Positions 52,801-61,560 of a DNA stretch of 64,000 bases are shown one piece after another. The stretch covers positions 9,568,501-9,632,500 of the forward strand of contig NC_135373.1 of NCBI RefSeq assembly GCF_049243985.1, given 5' to 3'. The translations under genes were made by a program, and so were the position numbers. The stretch's first letter is position 1; each line of letters begins with the position of its first letter. This stretch comes from Paroedura picta (lineage: Eukaryota > Chordata > Lepidosauria > Squamata > Gekkonidae). The notes under the pieces were generated by a model. The model made no database searches and was not told where the DNA came from. It saw nothing but the letters and a program-made list of their open reading frames with translations.

Positions 52801-53264
52801 GCTGCCTTACCACTCTGCGCCACAAGAGGCTCTATGTTAACATTAGTGCTATGTTATCTTGCAGGCCACTGCATTAGTGCTATGTTTTTGTGGCAAGAGG
52901 TGTTCTCTTGCCGCCACGCTGTTCTGTGGTCCCCCATCCAAGTACAAACCAGGGCTAACTCTGCTTAGCTTTTGAGATCTGACAAGTCCTCCTATGCTGC
53001 CTTCAGACGAAAGCAGTAGGGGAGACGTGTGTTCCTTTTAACTACCTCAATCTTTCAACTCCTCTTTTCTTCCCCCAGGGTCCGCAGTACTTCTACATGC
53101 CGTCTCCCCTCTGGGTCCCGTGTCCCCAACCCTTGGTCAGCTACATCCCGGCTTTCCAGCCGGTCACCGTCTACTACGTCGACGTGGCCTCGAAACCAGC
53201 CGCTCGCCGGAAGCCCAACCCCAACCTTGTGAAGCGGCTCACCTACCGGGCGTCCAAAGCGTGA
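45795..53264 (+). CDS. BTG/TOB-family antiproliferative protein (BTG5 / maternal B9.15-like)
   Basis: Coding exons 45795-45967, 50498-50635, 51957-52161 and 53079-53264 give 702 bp, 233 residues plus stop. BTG proteins bind the CAF1 (CNOT7/8) deadenylase through the N-terminal APRO domain and slow the cell cycle. Seen: MKEEVETGVRFLSRLV start; box A HWYPENPVKGQAYRCIRI (45-62); box B LPREISIWIDPGEVSCRLGE (88-107); an acidic Ser-rich stretch (about 119-148); a Tyr/Pro-rich tail (QYFYMPSPLWVPCPQP, then FQPVTVYYVDV); a basic end. The N-terminal half is close to BTG3 and BTG4, but the C-terminal half does not match either from memory. This leads me to the BTG5/B9-type paralogue known in frogs and reptiles. 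All junctions are GT-AG and in frame. The exact paralogue is uncertain. Confidence 0.88.
46456..46591. mobile_element. Palindromic hAT MITE, full 136 bp
   Basis: Perfect target duplication CTAAACAG (46448-46455 and 46592-46599). It is in the BTG gene intron after coding exon 1. Confidence 0.93.
46745..46807 (+). repeat. (TTA)n microsatellite
   Basis: About 20 TTA units with one ACT break at the end, joined to a LINE-type tail (CTATATCACCCCTCTTGG). Confidence 0.92.
46985..47130 (-). mobile_element. LINE 3' region fragment (L2/CR1-like)
   Basis: GGCAGAAGAGCTCTGTCTTG, AGTTCTGGCGGAACTTGATC, TACCAGG and TTGGTTGAGGCCGGATG, the reverse form of the common LINE tail. Confidence 0.55.
47640..47788. 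mobile_element. Half copy of the long palindromic hAT variant
   Basis: CTCATTGCACCCAGGGAAAG, GCCTGCCTGCTCTGTGGCCT and GGCAAAAGCATTTCCTGGG lead into the standard right arm ending ACTACCCCTG. The left arm is absent. Confidence 0.82.
48199..48330. mobile_element. hAT MITE, GTGGCCAAAGTGTGG subtype
   Basis: CAGGGGTGGCCAAAGTGTGG to a degraded right end (CCGAAGTTTAGACACC), with arms built on GATGTATGCGGACTACAG, different in sequence from the 136-bp family. Confidence 0.75.
48690..49224. other. Unexplained GC-rich block with open frames on both strands
   Basis: This stretch in the BTG intron does not resemble the repeats around it. A minus-strand frame is open from 49105 to 48593 and a plus-strand frame from 48875 to 49234. 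I recognise no domain in either. The block contains scattered CpGs. It ends where a 5S-like SINE begins. It could be a non-autonomous DNA transposon, a degraded transposase or unique sequence. Confidence 0.35.
49225..49417 (+). mobile_element. 5S-rRNA-like SINE, nearly complete
   Basis: AGCTCGATCCTGGCGGGTCT, GGAGGCTAAGAGGGGTCAGT, GAGTTCTTGGATGGACGGGA, AGAGGCAAGCAATGGCAAAC and CCACCTCTGCTTGTCTCTGG follow in the 5S-to-body order, ending at TTGCCATATAG before an (AAG)n run. Confidence 0.6.
49418..49520 (+). repeat. (AAG)n microsatellite, about 34 units
   Basis: Uninterrupted GAA/AAG repeat forming the expanded tail of the minus-strand SINE that follows. All three frames are open (poly-Arg, poly-Glu, poly-Lys) and are artefacts. 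Confidence 0.95.
49521..49785 (-). mobile_element. CTT-tail tRNA SINE, full length with expanded tail
   Basis: Minus-strand head GAGAGCCAGTTTGGTGTAGT, GCCGGGTTCGATTCACC and GCAGCCAGTTGGGTGACC; its tail is the (AAG)n run at 49418-49520. Confidence 0.92.
50498..50635 (+). CDS. BTG-family gene, coding exon 2
   Basis: Phase 2-2, acceptor CCCACTCAG, donor GCAG|GTGAGG. It codes for RCIRINKWQKVDASLLKACT and on through box B (LPREISIWIDPGEVSC). Human BTG3 and BTG4 have an exon with the same content. Confidence 0.92.
50842..50977. mobile_element. Palindromic hAT MITE (GTAGTCAACC subtype), older
   Basis: CAGGAGTAGTCAACC to GTTGACTACCCCTG with more mismatches than most copies and no clear target duplication. 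It is in the BTG gene intron between coding exons 2 and 3. Confidence 0.88.
51128..51670 (+). repeat. Tandem array of the GGATCAGACC repeat unit
   Basis: Four to five partial units of about 120-130 bases, each with AGAAGAGCCCTGCTGGAT, a TCTAGTCCAGCATCCTGCCT-like block, CACAGTGG(C)CAACCAGTTCC and GGCCAACAACAGGGCATAGA, repeat head to tail between BTG coding exons 2 and 3. A second array lies at 55003-55460. Confidence 0.85.
51957..52161 (+). CDS. BTG-family gene, coding exon 3
   Basis: Phase 2 in, 0 out, acceptor CCCCAACAG, donor ACAG|GTGAGG. It codes for LGENNQYFKVKDEE, then the acidic Ser-rich linker TSDYHSESPSECSSEDEG; TSDYHS also appears in human BTG3. Confidence 0.9.
52246..52528 (+). mobile_element. 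Sauria SINE, plus strand
   Basis: GACTCTTGTGGCGCAGAGTG, GGGAGTTCGATCCCAGCAGC, CAGACATGACTCGGTGC and ATACCTTTACCTTT in order. Confidence 0.92.
52552..52833 (-). mobile_element. Sauria SINE, minus strand, inverted to its neighbour
   Basis: Starts GGTAAAGGTAAAGGTATCCC and ends GCGCCACAAGAGGCTCT, the exact reverse layout of the copy 24 bp to its left. Confidence 0.92.
52921..53005 (-). mobile_element. 5S-rRNA-like SINE fragment
   Basis: GGTCCCCCATCCAAGTACAA, CCAGGGCTAACTCTGCTTAG and CTTTTGAGATCTGAC form a clear reverse complement of the 5S 3' half. It lies just before the last BTG exon. Confidence 0.6.
53079..53264 (+). CDS. BTG-family gene, last coding exon
   Basis: Acceptor TTCTTCCCCCAG. It codes for GPQYFYMPSPLWVPCPQPLV to KRLTYRASKA and TGA. 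The 3' UTR follows for about 1.2 kb. Confidence 0.9.
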   Translation, partial: GPQYFYMPSPLWVPCPQPLVSYIPAFQPVTVYYVDVASKPAARRKPNPNLVKRLTYRASKA

Positions 53265-54016
53265 AGGGGGCGGGAGAGGCTGGGTGGAGCCGGTAGGCCG
53301 TAGGCCTCACTCAGTGCTCTCCGTGAGACGCTCCCCTCCAGCGTCTGCAGAGACAAACGGCGACCCTAATTTCAGAACCCAGCGGCCATTTTGTTCCCTC
53401 TTGGTGAGGACTGAATCCTAGGGATTCTCCTCAGAAGTATATGCTAAGAGAAGGGATCCTGGCTGTCTCTTAATCCCTCCGCCTCCACCCTTTGCACGTG
53501 GAGGGAGGGCCTGTGGTGCTGAAATGAGTGTAGCATTCCGATTGTGTATTAACCAGCACTTGTGTGTACAGTCCGGACCAGAAACTTCGAGCCAGACCTG
53601 TTGGGGGCTTCAGTTCCTCTCCGTCAAAGTAAAGACGTTTTTAAATATTTGCGGGTTTTTCAAAAAGGAGTACTTTTTTTTTTTTTTTTTGAGCTTGGGA
53701 GAAGAATACGATTCTGTGAAGATCTAGAAAACTGGGATTCTTGCCTCCTTCTTTTCTCCGCCTCTGACTTTCCTTCAGAGATTTCCTGTTTCTGTAACAC
53801 TGGAAGAGCAACAGCAGCTTTCGGAAAACAAAAGAAACACTTCTAAATTATGGCTGAAACAAAACTAGGCATGGCTTGGCTCATGCGTAAACGGTTGGCT
53901 TATTTTCCCTAACTTTTCCGGACATTGCTAGTTGTGGGCGGGGCAAAGCACATCGGAGTCCCGCCTCCTCACCGTGGATCACAAACTTCACCCAACTGCT
54001 TTCTGCTGTTTTACCG

Positions 54017-54121
<105 letters not shown>

Positions 54122-54471
54122 GAGAGCTGAGTTTTTTTAGGGTACAGAATTCGGCACATGATACCAATGTCTATGCTTGCACAATGCAATCCCTGCATAC
54201 AAACTCTGCAAATAATACTTAACCTACCTCAAGAGATGCTGTTTTCAAGAATGAAATTAGAAGGTGTTTAAAAATTTTTGCATTTTTGGAAGGACTTGTT
54301 GTTGGGCCAAGTATTATTAATATTATTATTTGATGTTGATAGTTTATATATTGTTTTCTTCTGTACAGACCAATCGGGAATATTAATTTATAAGATGACA
54401 AATAATTGTCTTAAGTAACTTTTTACCTGCCGCTGGTTTTTAATGCACCGTTGCCCTTTTTTTTAAAGAGG

Positions 54472-54477
54472 AATAAA
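54472..54477 (+). terminator. BTG-family gene polyadenylation signal AATAAA
   Basis: AATAAA about 1.2 kb after the stop codon, preceded by a T-rich stretch (CCCTTTTTTTTAAAGAGG). No better signal is seen between stop and this point. Confidence 0.6.
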
Positions 54478-54609
54478 GGATTTTTTTTCTATGCGTAAAA
54501 CAAAATAAAAAATGATAACAACATTGAGTGACGGAAGGATGTGTGTTTTGCAGGGTAGAGGGGTGTCAGAGAGAGAAATAAATAAATTAATATCTGATAC
54601 TTTGTTCAT

Positions 54610-54900
54610 AGAGAGCCTCTTGTGGTGCAGAGTGGTAAGGCAGCAGACATGCAGTCTGAAGCTCTGCCCATGAGGCTGGGAGTTCAATCCCAGCAGCCGG
54701 CTCAAGGTTGACTCAGCCTTCCATCCTTCCGAGGTCGGTAAAACGAGTACCCAGCTTGCTGCTGGGGGGTAAAAAGACAATGACTGGGGAAGGCACTGGC
54801 AAACCACCCCGTATTGAGTCTGCCATGAAAATGCTAGAGGGCGTCACCCCAAGGGTCAGGCATGAGCCGGTGCTCGCACAGGGGATACCTTTACCTTTAA
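54610..54900 (+). mobile_element. Sauria SINE
   Basis: Complete, ending GGGGATACCTTTACCTTT. A 9-bp target duplication TTTGTTCAT lies at 54601-54609 and 54901-54909. Confidence 0.92.
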
Positions 54901-55002
54901 TTTGTTCATGGGAAGGTTGTTATCTCAGGCAGAAAAGAACAAAAATCTCTGCCCCACAGAGATGGCAATCTAAAAACAAGCCCTAGGCAGGCAGAAGAAA
55001 GA

Positions 55003-55460
55003 ACATAAGAAGAACCCTGCTGGATCAGACCAGTGAGGGTCCATCTAGTCGAGCAGCCTGTCTCACACAGTGGACAGCCAGGTCCTCTGGAGGTCCAACA
55101 ACAGGCGGGAAAGCCCTAGATCTTCATAAGAACATAAGAGCTCTGCTGGATCAGACCAGTGAGGGTCCATCTAGTCTCACACAGTACGCAACCAGTTCCT
55201 TTAGCGGCCCAACAATAAGGTATAATGGCTGAGACCTTCATAAGAACATCAGAAGAGCCCTGCTGGATCAGACCTTGTCGAGCAGCCTGTCTCACACAGT
55301 GGCCAACCAGGTCCTCTGGACATCCAACAACAGGGCATAAAGGCCGAAGCCTTTATAGGAACATCAGAAGATCCCTGCTGGATCAGACCAGAGGTCCATC
55401 TAGTCCAACAGCCAGTCTCACACGGTGGCCAACCAGGTCCATAGAGGCCAAAGTCTTCCT
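55003..55460 (+). repeat. Second tandem array of the GGATCAGACC unit
   Basis: Four head-to-tail units beginning AAGAA(C/CC)...CTGCTGGATCAGACC and containing GTCTCACACAGTGGCCAACC and TCCAACAACAGG. Unit junctions fall at CTTCATAAGAACAT, as in the 51.1-kb array. Confidence 0.85.
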
Positions 55461-56429
55461 CTGATGTTGCTTTCCGGCACTGCCTCTGAACATGAAGGTT
55501 CCCATTAGTCACCATGGCTAGCAGCCCCTAATAGACCTCTCCTCCATGAATCTAGCGCCCTTTTAAAGCCATCTGTGTCTGTGGCCATCCCTATATCCTC
55601 TGGCCTGCAAAGAGACAAGATTATGATAAATTCACAGGTCATTTGAATATACTTAGGAAAAGTAAGGTCCAGAATAAGTTCAAGTTACAGTGAATGTACG
55701 TACAATCCATATTGACTGTATACTTAGTTGTGCTTTGAGGAATTCTCATGTTGCATTCAATGCATGCACAGCTAAACCTGCCATCCAGAAGAAGGTCCCT
55801 AGTTTAATTTGTCAAGTGAATGCGTATTGGTGTTCTCTTGCAAACTGGTGTACGCATATATGAGCCGATTCTTGTGTTCATGTGTGGGCGGGGCTACTGT
55901 CGAGCTTATGGGAAATCGGGGCCAGTTCACCTTAGAGGCAAATGGCTGGTGGATGCCAAATTTGGTGGGTGAGCTTGCCAGGATTGCCTGGCACCAGGAG
56001 CACAGCCTTAGGAAAGCTCACCAGAAGATATTTGTGGCTTCTGTGAACTTTGGATCATGCAGGGTGTATGAGATGGAAGGGGTGAACTGGAGGGGGTATT
56101 ATCAGAGGGGAAGATGCAGGATTTGATCGCTGGATGCTCCTCAAATTCCACTATTTGGGGGCAAGAGATCAAAAGTTCTCTTTACCAACCCTCTCTACTT
56201 CATGTATAATTTTACAAAATGCTATCATGTCATCATCCCCCCCTCCCCATCTCTTCTAAACTGAAAAGTCCCAGACTCCTCCCCCTTTCCCCACAAGGAA
56301 GGTGCTCCAACCCCCTGATCCTCTTGCTTGCCCTGCTGGCCACATCTCACCATGTCTTCCTGCATTGGGCTGAAATTCTACTCTATCTTTGGGTCTCAAA
56401 GAAACTCCATATCTGAATCAGACCTTCCT

Positions 56430-56983
56430 ACCAGCGTGGCGTAGTGGTGAAGAGTGGCAGCTTCAAGTCTGGCGAGCCGTGTGTGATTCCCCACTCCTCC
56501 ATGTGCAGCCAGCTGGGTGGACTTGGGCTAGTCACGGTCCTGATAGTGCTGTTCTGACCAAGCAGTCCTGACATGGGTCTGCCAGCCTCACTTATCTCAC
56601 AGGGTATCTGTTATGGCGAGAGGAAAGGGAAGGCAAATGTAAGCTGCTTTGAGACTCCTTTGGGTAGAGAAAAGTGGCATATAAGAACCAACTCTCTCTT
56701 CAGTAATATCAGGGTTCTCTCAGGCTCACCCACCTCACAGGGTGTCTGTTGTGGGGAGAGGAAAGGGAAGGTGACTATAAGCTCCTTCGAGAATCCTTCG
56801 GGTAGAGAAAAGCAGCATATAAGAACCAATTCTCTTCTTCAGTAATATCAGGGCTCTCTCAGCCTCACCTCCCTCGCAGGGTGTGTGTTGTGGGGAGAGC
56901 AAGGGAAGGCGATTATAAGTCACTTTAAGACTCCTTTGGGCAGTGAAAAGCTGAGTATAAAACCCAATTCTCCTCCCCTTCTT
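56430..56983 (+). mobile_element. CTT-tail SINE plus two extra 3' halves (trimeric chain)
   Basis: A full SINE (56430-56697: GCGTGGCGTAGTGGTGAAGA head) is followed by 3' halves at 56698-56836 and 56837-56983. Each restarts at CAGTAATATCAGGG and ends in CCAA(C/T)TCTC(TTC). Confidence 0.88.
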
Positions 56984-57891
56984 CAGAGCTGCCATTTCTG
57001 CTCTCTCCCTGATGGGATTTCCTGCATCTTTCACAGAGAAATCCAACAGGCGAAACTTTTTCAGTCAGTGTATCACTAAAGACAAGGAAATCTTCCCCAG
57101 TTAAACTCAGCTTTGTTGAGTGACTGTTAAAAGCACAGATCTCCTGCTAAAAAAAATGTATGTGTGGAAGTGATAACTCCTTCATTCCGGATACATAACA
57201 GTTCTGTACCACCTTAAATTATTCTTGTGGCATTTCTTCACGTTCTACTGCAGGGTTGCCAACCTCTAGATGCGGGCTGGAGGTCTCATAAGGTGACCAG
57301 ATTTTAACATTCGTAAAGCGGGACACCATTGACCAGGTGTGTGGGGGGTTCTTGATTAAAGATTTGGTCTATATGGAGCAACAAATTTTTTCACAGAATG
57401 CATAGAACGCAAAAATAGTATTGTAATATATATTTTTGACTTGCAACATAAGTCCAATTTGCCAGATGTTCCTCCAAAAGTAGGACAATCTGGTCACCTT
57501 CAATTCCAGCAGATCTCCAGACTACAGAGATCAGTTCCCCCCAAAATGGAGGTGGAGCCAGCTGTATAATGGGCAAAAGCACCAACTGGTCCTGCCCACT
57601 TTCTAAAACCAGTCGGCAGGCACCAGGAAGGGGTCGGCGGACACGGGCGCTGTGTTGGGGACCCCTGCATTAAAATCTGGCTAGACCGGCATAGATGCAA
57701 TTCTGCCTAAGGCCACCAGAGGGGGCTATTTGCTTGCATGTCTATGACGGGCGGCAGGTTTCCAGTTAATACGCTTATTCTCAGGCTTCCCCCCCTCCCC
57801 AGCTAATTGTGTGTATTTGGGTAAAAACTTTCACAATCCAAAACTATGGGGAAAGAACTGCTGCCCAGACAACACCCTAAAAGGACTACAG

Positions 57892-58027
57892 CAGGGGTAG
57901 TCAAACTGCGGCCCTCCAGATGTCCATGGACTACAATTCCCATGAGCCCCTGCCAGCATCTGCTGGCAGGGGCTCATGGGAATTGTAGTCCATGGACATC
58001 TGGAGGGCCGCAGTTTGACTATCCCTG
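57892..58027. mobile_element. Palindromic hAT MITE, full 136 bp
   Basis: Perfect target duplication GACTACAG (57884-57891 and 58028-58035). Confidence 0.93.
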
Positions 58028-58432
58028 GACTACAGGATCCACTGTGGATTTCTTTACCGCTCCTGTTGACATTATTAGAGATCTTATTTATGCCAAGGGT
58101 TTCCCAATTCCAGGTAGGGCCTGGAGATCGCCTGGGACACTGCACCTCAAATCTCCAGGGAATTGGCAACCCTAATTACAGCCCTTCTTTCTTCCTGAGA
58201 TTACAGATGTGGGTGGAATCATGCAGGATATAGAATGATCATTTCAGAATGAGGTAATACATAAAGTCCTGCAGACAGGCCAAAGTCTGTTCTGAAGCTC
58301 GATCAACAATCTAGCTTTGAACAAAATCTGTTGCATTTGAGTTTCCCCTCCTTTGCCTTCATAATACATGGTTGAGTCTAAAAGGGCAGGCTCTGGATCT
58401 CTTTATACCCATCTATGTTATAATAATAGAGT

Positions 58433-58735
58433 GCCAGCTTAGTGTAGTGGTTAGGAGTGCGGACTTCTAATCTGGCGAGCCGGGATTGATTCCCCGCTCC
58501 CCCACATGCAGCCAGCTGGGTGACCTAGGGCTTGCCACAGCACTAATAAAGTTGTTCTGACCGAGCAGGAATATCAGGGCTCTCTCAGCCCCACCTCCCT
58601 CACAAGGTGTCTGTTGTGGGGAGAGGAAAGGGAAGGCGACTGTAAGTTGTTTTGAGACTCCTTCGGGTAGAGAAAAGTGGCATATAAGAACCAACTCTTC
58701 TTCAGTAATGAGTCTTCTTCTTCTTCTTCTTCTAG
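58433..58735 (+). mobile_element. CTT-tail SINE, full, with a vestigial second unit
   Basis: Head GTGCCAGCTTAGTGTAGTGG, full body, tail CCAACTCTTCTTCAGTAATGAG followed by (TTC)n. The CAGTAAT after the tail is the start of the repeated 3' half seen in the dimers. Confidence 0.9.
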
Positions 58736-59560
58736 CACTCTTCGTGCACTTTCTCCCACTGTTCCCTCTGAACATTGCCCTGCAGTTCTCTATGAACATT
58801 CCCCCACAGGCTTAGCATTTCCTCCTGGCTTGGTGCCTTATCATCTGTACACACGCTCCTGTTATTCATTAATAGCTACAGCATGTCATCCATCGCTAGC
58901 ATGTTGATGTTGGACCAGAGTGTTGGAGAACGATCCGGGAGGCTCAGGTTCGAATCCCTGCCTTGCCGTGGATGTTCAGTGGGTGACCTTGGGCTGGCCA
59001 CGCCTACTTTGGCTCACCTACCTTGCTGGGCTGTTGTGTGGGTAAAATGGAGGACGGTCTCCGTTGAAGAGAAAGACAGCATAAATGAGGTACATAAATG
59101 GAAAGTGAGAACTTGGGTCACAACATAGAATGGCTGGGCTACAAGCACTATCATTGCTTCACCTTTAATCCACCCTGAGTCTCAAGTAGAAAATTGGTAA
59201 ATAAATCATAAAGAAAATAACTTGCAGGCTGATGGCCACTGTATCCATTCCCCTCCCAACTACACAAGCCCATTTCCCCCACACACAAGACTGAGGCCAC
59301 AACCCTGAGCATCCATGCAGCTCTTTTAAGAATGCAAAGCCCTTCATTTTGGCTCAGTCCTGTAAAGTAGGCAGATAGGAGTCCCGTGTCCCAAGGGGAA
59401 GAGGGTGCCAAAGGGACTTCCTTACAATCACTTAAGCAATCGTATTTCTTCCCAATAGAAAGCCCCGTCTTTTAGCTACTTCCCTTTATGTTTTTCTTCC
59501 CCCTGTGGGTGGTTTTAGGAAATCAGCATGATAAAACAGTTAAGACTGTTGGGCACAGGG

Positions 59561-59676
59561 GTGGCCAAACTGTGGCTCCCCAGACGGCCATGGACTACAG
59601 TTCCCATGAGCCCCTGCCAGCACTGGGAATTGTAGACCATGGATGCCTGGAGAGCTACAGTTTGGCCACCCGTGAA
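59561..59676. mobile_element. hAT MITE, GTGGCCAAACTGTGG subtype
   Basis: GGGGTGGCCAAACTGTGGCT to AGCTACAGTTTGGCCACCCG, with a shortened centre. Confidence 0.78.
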
Positions 59677-60507
59677 CTAAGATCTGGGAGACTGAGGTTC
59701 AAATCTCCACTCTACCCCTGAAACTCGCTGGGTGACCTTGGGCCAGCCGTTCTTAGCTTAACCTACCTCGCAAGGTTGTTGTAAGGATAAAGTGAAGGAG
59801 GGAAGAACATCCTTGTAATCTGCTCAGGGAGAAAAGCTGGGTAAACAAATAAATAAGTGCTCTCACCAAAGACCCCAGGCTGCAGGAGGCCAGGCTAGAC
59901 TTACTTTCCACAGATCAGGGTAAATTGGTCAGGGATTTGCAGGGTGACCAAAATGGGTTCTCTCTTGATTGCTTTTCCCCTCTAGCCTGTTTTTCACACC
60001 TGATAACGCAGGAAAGGTGATAACAGCGACCTTGTCTGGCCTAACTGCATTTCAAGGAGCCCAGGAAGGAAAAAACAAAAACAAAAAACCCACACACACA
60101 CCCTTCCAAACTGGTTGCTTTAAATCTGAGATTACCTTTATCCAGCCACATAAAAGATCCTTTTGTGTTCTTAAAATGACAGTTGCAAAGTAGTTTACCT
60201 AGGCAGGGCAGGAGCCCAAAAAGGCTAACTTTAGTTTTCCCTGTGTGGTGGTGGGGAGCTGCTTTGCTCCTTTAAGTAAACAGTTTAATATCTCCAGCAA
60301 TTAGCAGCCGACAAAGCTTATCTCCCTTTACCTGTTAGGTGCTCCAGTTGGTATGAGAGGTACAGCTTTATATCAAAAAGCTGCAGCTGAGAAGAGAGTA
60401 AAGTAAAGCAGGTGGGCAGACTACTTGAGTTACTAATCTCAAGTAGGGATGTCAGACTTCAAGCTTCCTTCCCAGGTTCCATTCCCAAATCTCCCAACCT
60501 GAATCTG

Positions 60508-60630
60508 GGACAGTTTGGTGTAGTGGTTAGGTTTGGCAGCTTCTAATCTGGCAAACCAGGTTTGATTCCCTATTTCCCCACATGCAGCCAGCGGGGAGGC
60601 CTTGGGCTTGTCACAGCCCTGATAGAGAGC
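60508..60630 (+). mobile_element. CTT-tail SINE, 5' half only
   Basis: GACAGTTTGGTGTAGTGGTT, CCAGGTTTGATTCCC and GCAGCCAGCGGGGAGGCC, then loss of the 3' part at GCCCTGATAGAGAG. Confidence 0.82.
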
Positions 60631-60758
60631 AAAGAATTATCCTATGGCACCATAGGGCTGAATCTGGATGTTGTGACACAGTTTACTCATTTAGCAGAAT
60701 TAGATTTTGCTTTATATTTCCAAATGAGCTGAGAAATAGCTGCAAGATTGCTTCCACA

Positions 60759-61560
60759 TCAGGGAAGGCCATCTGCATTTCCCCCTTGTATATAAGTTGA
60801 TAAAGCTCTGTATGACAGAGGGTGCTCATCTGTAGGCCTATGGCTTGGTCTCTTATACCAGTAAAAGTGCAAAAGTTGATCAGTAAGTTTCAGGTCAACA
60901 TCTTCTGAGTATGCTTCCATCAACAGCTCAAAACCTTGCCGAATTATTTTCTTAGATGCTGCCAGATTAGCAAGAAAGGAAAACATTTGTGCCACAAGCA
61001 GTGTCCGTAGTAGCTCTCCTCCTTAAATTGGCTTGAAGACCATCAGGACAGGAATAAAGGATTTTATCCTAAACGTGTCTCTTGAAAAGGGTTCATCCAA
61101 ACCATCAGGGCCAGCTGCACTTCTGTCATTTCCTTACTCTTTGTCTCCTTGTGGCAGCTGACCTTTGGCAAGGTGACTTTCCCTTGTTGCTCAAGCTCAC
61201 CAAAATCTTCTCTGGTCTTGCTTTAAAAATCCTGAAGTGAACTGCACAAACGTGCACAAGTCTTCAATAACAGTTCTGTTTTCTTAATGGCTTTGCTGAC
61301 CTGGTGAAAATGACCTGGCACATGGGTCCAAAAATGCAGCATAAACACAAATTCCAGTTCTTCCACTTTCTGCAAAAGATTGTTACCTTGACGCTTAACA
61401 CCATCCTTCCCACTAACATCAGAGTACAAATGACGGAGGGCATCAGTGTACTACTATAGTACCTTATCAATGTACTGTAGTAACTTTCCAGAATAGCTTC
61501 TGTGGCTTTTCCTACCGAGTGTCTGACTAGGCCCTTTTGACTAAGGTTGCAAAAATGATT
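60759..61560 (-). pseudogene. Decayed hAT transposase (ZMYM1-like) fragment
   Basis: Three minus-strand segments in different frames, in transposase order: NHFCNLSQKG/EAILESYY (about 61560-61480); VEELEFVFMLHFWTHVPGHF with HQVSKAIKKTELLLKTCARL (61370-61223); and VAQMFSFLANLAASKKIIRQ ... DEHPLSYRALSTYIQ (about 61000-60759). The wording VSKAI..TELLLKTCA.L..SLQDF resembles the hAT-derived C-terminal part of ZMYM1-type proteins. At least two frameshifts and several stops break it. This is a dead DNA transposon or a retro-piece of a ZMYM-like gene, with no working product. Confidence 0.6.

Larger units (their letters stand above)
52211..52886. repeat. 23-bp direct repeats bracketing an inverted SINE pair
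   Basis: GGCCACTGCATTAGTGCTAT plus GTT occurs at 52211-52233 and 52864-52886. Between them are two Sauria SINEs in opposite orientation and several partial copies of the CATTAGTGCTATG motif. It is in the last BTG intron. Confidence 0.8.
54500..60758. other. Intergenic downstream of the BTG gene; repeats only
   Basis: SINE chains, a tandem array, hAT MITEs and LINE tails are listed separately. The stretches 55620-56420, 57000-57880 and 59860-60500 show no exon or RNA gene that I can recognise; 57600-57665 holds the end of the CAGCGGTCCCCAACC-type element. Confidence 0.55.
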
